A DNA stretch of 33,120 bases from Verrucomicrobiales bacterium. GTDB taxonomy: Bacteria; Verrucomicrobiota; Verrucomicrobiia; Verrucomicrobiales; Verrucomicrobiaceae. The notes under the pieces were generated by a model. That model was not told the DNA's origin. It searched no databases and saw only the letters and a program-made list of their open reading frames with translations. The DNA lies in assembly GCA_020439875.1 (NCBI GenBank), contig JAGRPD010000130.1, positions 2,891 to 36,010 on the forward strand. Reading direction: 5' to 3'. Shown here piece after piece: positions 16,816-23,284 of this stretch (position 1 is the first letter of the stretch; each line of letters starts with the position of its first letter). A program made the position numbers and the translations under genes.

Positions 16816-17590
16816 GATTGATGATCCAAAGAGACACAAAGGGCATCACAAAACCCGCCACCGCCAGCCAAGCCGTCAACCGGGGGGAAAGACCATGCCG
16901 CCAATACAGCAGCGCGATCACCCCGTAGAGTCCCCACACCGCCCAGGCGAAAAGCAGCTTGGACTCCGCCACGCTCTGCTCCAGCGCCATCGACATCCCC
17001 AGCGCCGCCGTCAGCAGCAGCCACCCCAACCACACCAGCCGTCCGATCGCCCGCGCCAGCTCCCGGATCGGCGGCAGTTGAAAAAACAGTCCCCCGATGC
17101 GGTGCTGCTTCAAAAGCCGCTCCTGCACCAGGTACATCACCCCCGTCACGCAGGCCATGGCAAATGCCGCGTACGCCACCAGCGCCACCGCCGCGTGCAG
17201 CTCCACCAGAGGCACGATCGGCCCCCGCTCCGAATACGGCTCAAACGCCCCCGGCAGCAGCCCTCCCAGCGCCACCAGGATCAGCACTAGCGGAGCCGTG
17301 AACAGCCCCAGCAGCGACAGCCGGTACGTCGTCCCCACCATGAAATATAGCAGCACCATGCTCCACGCCACAAACACCAGCACATCCGGCAGCGACTTCA
17401 TCGGACACTGCCCCACCTCATGCCCCCGCAGGTACAAAAATCCCGTCAGCAGCCCCAAACCCACCCCCATCAGCACACGCTGGCTCCGTCCATCCCGCCA
17501 GCGTCCCGCTCGCAGGATGAGCACAGCCCGGACCACCGCCGCCAAAAAGGCCGCAGCCGCCAGGCAAAGAATCCATGCCGTCGTCGTCAT
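16808..17590 (-). CDS. hemX: HemX/CcsA-like integral membrane protein
   Basis: This 260-residue protein is almost entirely membrane-embedded, with about eight hydrophobic segments, beginning MTTTAWILCLAAAAFLAAVV and ending VAGFVMPFVSLWII. It matches the cytochrome c assembly (CcsA/HemX) family: VPLVELHAAVALVAYAAFAMACVTGVMYL holds the conserved His of a heme-binding segment, and SKLLFAWAVWGLYGVIALLYW is the late conserved block. The full WWD motif of true CcsA is not present, and its position directly before hemA matches hemX of Bacillus, which affects GluTR levels. A heme-handling or cytochrome c biogenesis role are both possible. A much longer frame to 18508 is antisense to apt and was rejected. 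ATG 17590 gives the first hydrophobic segment. Confidence 0.85.
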   Translation of the reverse strand: MTTTAWILCLAAAAFLAAVVRAVLILRAGRWRDGRSQRVLMGVGLGLLTGFLYLRGHEVGQCPMKSLPDVLVFVAWSMVLLYFMVGTTYRLSLLGLFTAPLVLILVALGGLLPGAFEPYSERGPIVPLVELHAAVALVAYAAFAMACVTGVMYLVQERLLKQHRIGGLFFQLPPIRELARAIGRLVWLGWLLLTAALGMSMALEQSVAESKLLFAWAVWGLYGVIALLYWRHGLSPRLTAWLAVAGFVMPFVSLWIINHV

Positions 17591-17692
17591 CGAGATATTC
17601 AAAAGATCAACTCTTCTCCCTGCCTCATTCGAAGCCAGATTGCAAAAGCCAATCGCTGTGAAACCATACCCCGCACCTCGCCCTCCGCAATC
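17591..17692. promoter_or_regulatory. Divergent promoter region between hemX operon and apt-glnD
   Basis: These 102 bases separate the divergent ATG codons of hemX (minus) and apt (plus) and should hold both promoters. The region is more AT-rich than its surroundings (around 17583-17660). TTGCAA at 17640-17645 could be a -35 element for apt, but no good -10 follows at normal spacing. The call rests on gene layout. Confidence 0.4.
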
Positions 17693-18226
17693 ATGGACCC
17701 TCACACCCTCGCCTCCCTCCACGCCGCCGTCCGCGATGTCCCCGACTTTCCCCAGCCCGGCATCCTCTTCAAAGACATCACCCCCGTCCTCTCCGACCCC
17801 CGCCTCTTCAGCCACGCCATCGACGGCATGATCGAGCAAAGCGGCGTCACCAGTGTGGACAAGGTCGTCGGCATCGACGCCCGCGGCTTCATCTTCGGTG
17901 CCCTCATCGCCCAGCGCCTCCAGGCCGGATTCATCCCCGTCCGCAAAAAAGGCAAGCTGCCCTACCGCACCCGTGGCGTGGACTACGCCCTCGAGTACGG
18001 CACCGCCCACATCGAGATCCACGAAGACGCCATCGCCCCGGGAGAGACCGTCCTCCTCGCCGATGACCTCCTCGCCACAGGCGGCACTGCCACCGCCGCC
18101 CTGGATCTCATCTCCGCACTCGGCGGGCAGATCCTCGGCAGCCTCTTTTTCATCGAACTCAGCTTCCTCCAAGGTCGGGAAAAACTCCGCCACACCGGTC
18201 CCATCCACGCCCTCCTCACCTACTGA
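17693..18226 (+). CDS. apt: Adenine phosphoribosyltransferase
   Basis: This 177-residue enzyme makes AMP from adenine and PRPP (purine salvage). The start MDPHTLASLHAAVRDVPDFPQPGILFKDITPVL is the canonical Apt N-terminus. VVGIDARGFIFGALIAQRL and FIPVRKKGKLPYRT form the base-binding and flexible-loop parts, and the PRPP-binding motif is ETVLLADDLLATGGTATAAL (residues 118-137). Length is typical for bacterial Apt. ATG 17693 was chosen because 91 upstream in-frame residues would run antisense through hemX. glnD begins 13 bp after the stop, so the two are probably co-transcribed. Confidence 0.97.
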   Translation: MDPHTLASLHAAVRDVPDFPQPGILFKDITPVLSDPRLFSHAIDGMIEQSGVTSVDKVVGIDARGFIFGALIAQRLQAGFIPVRKKGKLPYRTRGVDYALEYGTAHIEIHEDAIAPGETVLLADDLLATGGTATAALDLISALGGQILGSLFFIELSFLQGREKLRHTGPIHALLTY

Positions 18227-18239
18227 CCCCACCCCCTGG

Positions 18240-21041
18240 ATGACCGATCGCGAATACCAGCAGTCCCTCGACCGCACCTTGGAAAAGGTCTTCGGCCCCC
18301 CGCCCGAGAAACCCCGCTCCAAAAAAGACCTCCTGCGCCTCTCCAAGCAGTTCCTGAAATTGCAAGAGGCCCGCATCCGCATGCACCACCGCAACGCCAG
18401 CAGTGGCGTCGAAGTCTGCAGCTGGCGCTCCGACATGATCGACCGTCTCGTCCGCATCCTCTGGGATGGCTGCGCCGCCCATCTCTCCCCCGAAAGCCGC
18501 CGCGCCATGCCCCTCAGCGTCTGCGCCCATGGCGGCTACGGACGCCGCGTCATGAGCCCCGGTAGCGATATCGACCTCACCTTCCTCTTCCCCGGCAACC
18601 GCACCCCCACCGACCCCGTCGTCGAGGAACTCGTGCGCGAGTTTCTCCTCCTCCTCTACGACCTCCGCCTCAAAGTCGGCCACGGCACCCGCTCCGTCGG
18701 AGACTGCATCCGGCTCGCCAATGAAAGCATGGAGACCAAGACCGCCCTCATGGAGATCCGCCATCTCCACGGTCGCAAAGAAGCCTTCGAAGAGCTGCGC
18801 CAGCGCTTTGACCCCGAGTGCATGACCGGGCGCGAGACCGAATTCCTCGGCCTGCGTCAGCGCGACCTCAAGCAGCGCCACCGCAAGTTTGGAGACACCC
18901 CCTTTGTCCAGGAACCCCACGTCAAAAACGGCTGCGGCGGCCTGCGGGACTACCAAAACCTCATCTGGATGTCCTACGCCAAGCTCGGCTCCCTCAATCC
19001 CCAATCCCTCGTCAAAAACGGCTTCATCTCCCACAAAGGCTGGAAAGAAGTCGCCACCGCCTACGACTTCATCCTCCGCGTCCGCAACGAGATGCACTAC
19101 TCCGAAAAGCGCGGCGAAGACCTCCTCACTTTGCGGCTTCAAGGCGTCGTCGCCACCCACCTCGGCTACCGCCACCGCCGCATCCTCCACCGCATCGAGG
19201 CCTTCATGCGAGACTACTACACCGCCACGCGCGACATCTTCGACAACAGCCGTGAAGTGATGGATCGCTTCCACCTCGAAGTCATCGACACCCCCGGCCT
19301 CCGCCGCCGCGCCCTCAACTTCTTCCTCCCCTCCAAACGCACCCGCCCCGTCAAATTCGACGGCTTCATCTCCCGCAACAACCGCCTCTTTCCCGAAAAC
19401 GACGCCATCTTCAAAGAGGATCGCTTCCGCCTCATCCGCCTCTTTGTCCACACCCAGCGCCGTCACCTCCGCCTCAGCCCCGAGCTGTACGACCTGATCC
19501 AAAAACACCTCCGCCTCGTCACCGTCAGCTACCGCTACCAAGACAAAGTCCGCGAACCCTTCCTCTCCATCCTCCAACGCAGTGGCGATGTCGGCCGCAC
19601 CCTCCGCCAGATGCATCGGGCCCGTTTCCTCGGACGCCTCATCCCCGAATTTGGAGCCCTCACCTGCCTGGTGCAGCACGAGTTCTTCCACCAATACACC
19701 GCCGACGAGCACACCCTCCGCACCATCGAAATCCTCGACACCCTCACCGGTGAAGTGCGCTCTGAAACACAGTTTTATCAGAAACTCCTCCGTGGCATCG
19801 ACAAGCCCTGGCTGCTCTACCTCGCCCTCCTCATGCACGACACCGGGCGCGCCGCCAATCGCAAGCGTCACGATGACGAGAGCGTCCTCCTCGCCGACAA
19901 CGTCTGTCGCCGCCTCCTCATCAAAGGAGAGGAACGCCGCCGCATCATCTTCCTGGTGGACAACCACCTGCTGATGTACAAAACCGCCACCACTCAGAAC
20001 CTCGAAGACCCCAGCGTCATCGAGGAATTCGCCGGCATCGTCCGCAGCCAGGAGAATCTCGACAACCTCCTGGTCATGACCTACGCCGACTCCAACGGCA
20101 CCAGCACCCAAAGCTGGAGCGGGTACAAAGAAGCCTCCATCCGCCGCCTCTACCGCCTCACCTCCGCATTTTTTGATGCCCCCACCGACTTCATGGATCG
20201 CGCCGGCGAGCCCGTCACCGAACTCCGCGAAGCCGTCTTGAAATCTCTCGACGCCAGTTGGCAAGAAGAAGTGGACGCCCACTTCACCCACATGCCCAAG
20301 GCCTACTTCAACTTCCGCCAAGACAAAGTCATCACCCTCCACCTCCAGCTCTTCCGCGAGTTCTTCGAAAACCTCGTCCAAGACCCTGATCCCACCGGCC
20401 TCCTCCCCGTCTTCCACTGGCAAGACTTCCCCGACCAAGGCCACTCCGAACTCATCGTCGTCTGCTGGGATCGCCCCCAGCTGCTCGCACGAGTCGCCGG
20501 AGCGCTCGCCGCTCAAAACATCAGCATTCTCAGTGCCGACCTCTTCCGCCGTTACGACGACTTGGTGATCGACATCTTCCGCGTCACCAACAGTCAGCTC
20601 ACCCCCGTCTCCAGCAAGGGAGCCCGCCAACGCATCGAAGAAGGCGTCCGCGCCTCCTTCCTCGATCCCCATTTCAGCTTCGGCTCCGCCATCGACGCCC
20701 TGCGCAAACCCAACCCAGATCGCGACGCCATGCTCGCCGAGATCCCCGAGCGCGTCAGCATCAACAACACCGTCTCTCAGGATGCCACCGTCGTCGAACT
20801 CCAGTGCGTGGACCGGCTCGGCCTGCTCTACGACATTCTCAAATCCATCGGCGAACTCAAACTCAACGTCTCCCACGCCCGCATCAACACCGAAAAAGGC
20901 GTCGCCGTGGACGTCATCTACGTCCGCACCGCCGAGGGCACCCAAGTCACCGATGAACTCGTCTGCCGCCAGCTCCTCGCCGCCATCGGCAGCATCGCCG
21001 GCACCGGTCACGACGTCGCCCTCGAATTCATCCAAGTGTAA
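18240..21041 (+). CDS. glnD: Bifunctional PII uridylyltransferase/uridylyl-removing enzyme
   Basis: This 933-residue nitrogen-status sensor adds UMP to PII proteins when glutamine is low and removes it when glutamine is high. Domains in order: nucleotidyltransferase with HGGYGRRVMSPGSDIDLTFLF (Asp110, Asp112); a GlnD linker helical region (VKNGCGGLRDYQNLIWM, about 228-345); HD hydrolase domain with LLMHDTGRA (His533-Asp534) and a later VDNH; and two ACT domains at about 737-800 (SELIVVCWDRPQLLARVAGAL) and 852-930 (VELQCVDRLGLLYDILKSIG), which bind glutamine. All domains are complete. The start MTDREYQQSLDRTLE at 18240 is just after apt. No glnB/glnK or amtB is in the window. A 959-codon antisense frame over this gene is a composition artefact. 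Confidence 0.96.
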   Translation: MTDREYQQSLDRTLEKVFGPPPEKPRSKKDLLRLSKQFLKLQEARIRMHHRNASSGVEVCSWRSDMIDRLVRILWDGCAAHLSPESRRAMPLSVCAHGGYGRRVMSPGSDIDLTFLFPGNRTPTDPVVEELVREFLLLLYDLRLKVGHGTRSVGDCIRLANESMETKTALMEIRHLHGRKEAFEELRQRFDPECMTGRETEFLGLRQRDLKQRHRKFGDTPFVQEPHVKNGCGGLRDYQNLIWMSYAKLGSLNPQSLVKNGFISHKGWKEVATAYDFILRVRNEMHYSEKRGEDLLTLRLQGVVATHLGYRHRRILHRIEAFMRDYYTATRDIFDNSREVMDRFHLEVIDTPGLRRRALNFFLPSKRTRPVKFDGFISRNNRLFPENDAIFKEDRFRLIRLFVHTQRRHLRLSPELYDLIQKHLRLVTVSYRYQDKVREPFLSILQRSGDVGRTLRQMHRARFLGRLIPEFGALTCLVQHEFFHQYTADEHTLRTIEILDTLTGEVRSETQFYQKLLRGIDKPWLLYLALLMHDTGRAANRKRHDDESVLLADNVCRRLLIKGEERRRIIFLVDNHLLMYKTATTQNLEDPSVIEEFAGIVRSQENLDNLLVMTYADSNGTSTQSWSGYKEASIRRLYRLTSAFFDAPTDFMDRAGEPVTELREAVLKSLDASWQEEVDAHFTHMPKAYFNFRQDKVITLHLQLFREFFENLVQDPDPTGLLPVFHWQDFPDQGHSELIVVCWDRPQLLARVAGALAAQNISILSADLFRRYDDLVIDIFRVTNSQLTPVSSKGARQRIEEGVRASFLDPHFSFGSAIDALRKPNPDRDAMLAEIPERVSINNTVSQDATVVELQCVDRLGLLYDILKSIGELKLNVSHARINTEKGVAVDVIYVRTAEGTQVTDELVCRQLLAAIGSIAGTGHDVALEFIQV

Positions 21042-21157
21042 AGCCCCGGTAGGTTTCCGCACCGAGACCACCATCCATCCTTCAAAAATCGACACTCATT
21101 GCCCAGCGCAAGACCGCCTTTAAGCGTTGACCCTCTCCCGGCGCGAACCGCCATCGT

Positions 21158-21181
21158 GGCTTGACTCTCCCGAGTCGAGCC
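21158..21181 (+). terminator. Strong GC hairpin downstream of glnD (possible terminator)
   Basis: GGCTTGACTC (21158-21167) pairs with GAGTCGAGCC (21172-21181) across the loop TCCC, giving a 10-bp stem with a single G-U pair. It lies about 117 bases after the glnD stop. The T-tract that should follow is weak (TCTGTG), so termination without poly-U, or a role as a palindromic repeat, are both possible. Confidence 0.4.
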
Positions 21182-21187
21182 TCTGTG

Positions 21188-21227
21188 CGTGGCAAGCCGG
21201 ACCGCGTGGAGAGAGCCCCTTGCCACG
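21188..21227. repeat. 9-bp inverted repeat CGTGGCAAG / CTTGCCACG
   Basis: CGTGGCAAG (21188-21196) and CTTGCCACG (21219-21227) are perfect inverted copies with 22 bases between. It follows the 21158-21181 hairpin after six bases, so the two form a tandem pair of structures. Function unknown. Confidence 0.5.
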
Positions 21228-21373
21228 GGCCGCCTCCCCTACAGGTGGCCGCAGCGAGACCCCACGCCTCTGAAACCGCGATTGCATCCGCTGCTGCATC
21301 GCCTCCTTCACCGACTGCCCAGGCGCATCGGGTTCCCTATCCAATCACAAGTTTGCAAGGCCAGCGTGAGATT

Positions 21374-21389
21374 CGCCACCCCCGTGGCG
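21374..21389 (+). promoter_or_regulatory. Hairpin directly before the sulfatase start codon
   Basis: CGCCAC (21374-21379) and GTGGCG (21384-21389) form a 6-bp stem with loop CCCC, ending 11 bases before ATG 21401. It is followed by TTTCTTGCTTC with no Shine-Dalgarno sequence. It could affect translation of the sulfatase or end upstream transcription. Confidence 0.35.
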
Positions 21390-21400
21390 TTTCTTGCTTC

Positions 21401-22843
21401 ATGTCCTGCCCTTCGCTGTCCCGCAGCCTCACCACCGCCGCACTTTTCTTCGCCACCTTTTCCCCCCTTCACGCGGCTCCCGCCGAGGAAAAGCCCAATT
21501 TCATCATCGTCTTCTGCGATAACCTCGGCAACGGCGACGTGAAGTGCTTCAACCCGGACACCAAACATCGCACCCCGCACCTGGATCGCATGGCCTCCGA
21601 GGGACGGATGTTCACCAACTTTTACGCCACCAGTGGCGTCTGCACGCCCAGCCGCGCCAGCATCATGACCAGCTGCTACCCACGCCGCGTCAATCTCCAC
21701 GTCAGTGACAAAGGCACCGCCGTCCTCCAACCCGTCGCCCCCAAAGGCCTCAACCCCGATGAAACCACCATCGCAGAAGTCCTCAAGAGCGCCGGTTACG
21801 CCACCATGATCATCGGCAAATGGCACCTCGGAGATCAACCGCCCTTTTTGCCCACCCGTCAGGGCTTTGACCACTTTTTCGGCATCCCCTACAGCGATGA
21901 CATGACGCAGGATAAAAATCCGGACGTCTGGCCACCGCTACCGTTGATGCAGGATGAAAAAGTCATCGAAGCTCCTGTCGATCGCGACTACCTGACCCAG
22001 CGCTACACCGAGGAGAGCATCCGTTTCATCGAGAATCATCGCGACACGCCGTTCTTCCTCTACCTGCCACAAGCCATGCCCGGCAGCACCAAGACGCCTT
22101 ACTCCAGCCCTGCTTTCAGAGGCAAGTCCGCCAACGGTGAATGGGGAGACAGCGTCGAAGAATTGGACTGGTCCATGGGCGAAATCCTCGCCGCTCTCAA
22201 GCGCCTGAACCTCGACGAAAAAACCCTCATCGTCTGGACATCTGACAACGGTGCCCCCAACCGCAACCCACCCCAAGGCAGCAACGCACCTTACCAAGGG
22301 CCCGGTTACACCACCACCGAGGGCGGCATGCGCATGCCCACCATCATGCGCTGGCCCGGCCACATTCCTGCGGGCACCGAGTGCCGCGCTCTGGGTAGCA
22401 TGATGGACTTCCTGCCGACCTTTGCCGACCTCGCAGGAGCCAAGCTGCCGCAGAACGCCATCGACGGTCACGACATCCGGCCGCAAATCCTCGGCCAGGA
22501 AGACACCGCGTCTCCGTATGACGCCGACGGCTTCTATTTCTACCAGCTCGATCAGCTGCAGGCCGTCCGCAGTGGCCCGTGGAAGCTCTATCTCCCCCTC
22601 AAAGCCAAACGCCAAAACCTCCAAGCCAAAAAGAGCCCCGCTCCCGCTCAGCTTTTCAACGTCCGCGATGACGTCACGGAAGCGCACGAAGTCTCCGCAG
22701 ACCATCCCGACGTCGTGAAACGCCTCCAAGCCATGGCCGAAAAAGCCCGAGCCGTCATCGGCGATGAAGATCACCCCGGCTCTGGCCAACGTGAAGCCGG
22801 CTGGGTCGATGCGCCCAAAGCGCTCGTCATGCAGCCTCGCTGA
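21401..22843 (+). CDS. Secreted sulfatase (arylsulfatase A-like, S1 family)
   Basis: This 480-residue enzyme has a signal peptide (MSCPSLSRSLTTAALFFATFSPLHAAPAEE). The formylglycine motif is CTPSR with Cys81 in TSGVCTPSRASIMTSCYPRR, the C-type sequence modified by formylglycine-generating enzyme. Metal-site residues are Asp40-Asn41 (IIVFCDNLGNGD; many sulfatases have Asp-Asp here) and the later SDNGAPN. MIIGKWHLGD supplies the conserved Lys-His, and the C-terminal part reads DQLQAVRSGPWKLYLPL, a typical sulfatase subdomain. It should remove sulfate esters, probably from polysaccharides taken as carbon source. ATG 21401 was chosen because it gives the signal peptide. No sulfatase-maturation gene is in the window. 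Confidence 0.93.
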   Translation: MSCPSLSRSLTTAALFFATFSPLHAAPAEEKPNFIIVFCDNLGNGDVKCFNPDTKHRTPHLDRMASEGRMFTNFYATSGVCTPSRASIMTSCYPRRVNLHVSDKGTAVLQPVAPKGLNPDETTIAEVLKSAGYATMIIGKWHLGDQPPFLPTRQGFDHFFGIPYSDDMTQDKNPDVWPPLPLMQDEKVIEAPVDRDYLTQRYTEESIRFIENHRDTPFFLYLPQAMPGSTKTPYSSPAFRGKSANGEWGDSVEELDWSMGEILAALKRLNLDEKTLIVWTSDNGAPNRNPPQGSNAPYQGPGYTTTEGGMRMPTIMRWPGHIPAGTECRALGSMMDFLPTFADLAGAKLPQNAIDGHDIRPQILGQEDTASPYDADGFYFYQLDQLQAVRSGPWKLYLPLKAKRQNLQAKKSPAPAQLFNVRDDVTEAHEVSADHPDVVKRLQAMAEKARAVIGDEDHPGSGQREAGWVDAPKALVMQPR

Positions 22844-22945
22844 GGTTCGAGGACGCACCGCCTTCTGCACCACCTGCACCTGGGAGCTGTTGAAAAAGAC
22901 GGCTTGCATGCCGCTTCACGATTCGGCAATCTCCGCGCTTCCTTC

Positions 22946-23227
22946 ATGAGAAACATCCTTTCCCACACCGCCGCTGCCATCGCCCTCCTGCTCTGCTCCT
23001 GCAGCAGCGCCCCCAAGAATGGTGAGTCGCCCGCCTGCCCCGAATGCAAGGCCCATCTCGACTCCGAAAACGCGAGTGGCATGCTCAAAAAAGCTGCCGC
23101 CAACAGCCCCCAGGGAAAAATGGCTTCCGCCGCCATGAAAGGTGACGTCAAGGCCGCTGCCGCTGCCACTCCGCAGGGTCAAGCTGCCGCCGCCGCCCAA
23201 AAAGCGGCCCAGAAAGCCGCCCAATAA
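22946..23227 (+). CDS. Small Ala-rich lipoprotein of unknown function
   Basis: This 93-residue protein starts MRNILSHTAAAIALLLCSCSS, a lipoprotein signal with probable lipidated Cys19. The mature part has one Cys pair (ACPECKAH) and a low-complexity second half rich in Ala, Lys and Gln, with the phrase SPQGKMASAAMKGDVKAAAAATPQGQ repeated in altered form, ending in KAAQKAAQ. A start 42 bases upstream would place charged residues before the signal. It lies 102 bp after the sulfatase. The protein may be a surface or periplasmic structural peptide; the CxxC could bind metal. No family was recognised. Confidence 0.7.
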   Translation: MRNILSHTAAAIALLLCSCSSAPKNGESPACPECKAHLDSENASGMLKKAAANSPQGKMASAAMKGDVKAAAAATPQGQAAAAAQKAAQKAAQ

Positions 23228-23284
23228 CCCGCCACCGCATCCGGCGATTCCGTCCTCGGCTTTCCGCCCTTGGTCCCCGTCCCC

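Larger units (their letters stand above)
21042..21400. other. Gene-free stretch between glnD and the sulfatase, hairpin-rich
   Basis: These 359 bases hold no convincing gene. The sulfatase frame stays open back to 21161 but without signal or family similarity. Three inverted repeats are present (21158-21181, 21188-21227, 21374-21389) and are listed separately. The end of the apt-glnD transcript and the sulfatase promoter must lie here; no consensus promoter was identified. Confidence 0.5.

Noticed and set aside
17591-18508. N-terminal extension of the hemX frame to 18508
   Set aside because: The extra 306 residues are antisense to apt and the glnD start and have no membrane or family character.
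18216-21095. 959-codon open frame antisense to glnD
   Set aside because: It lies opposite a fully conserved glnD, and its product is a low-complexity Glu/Val/Gly/Ala-rich sequence. High GC at third positions of glnD removes stops from this antisense frame.
22844-22852. GGTTCGAGG, similar to a tRNA T-arm
   Set aside because: No acceptor, D- or anticodon stems can be formed around it; it directly follows the sulfatase stop.
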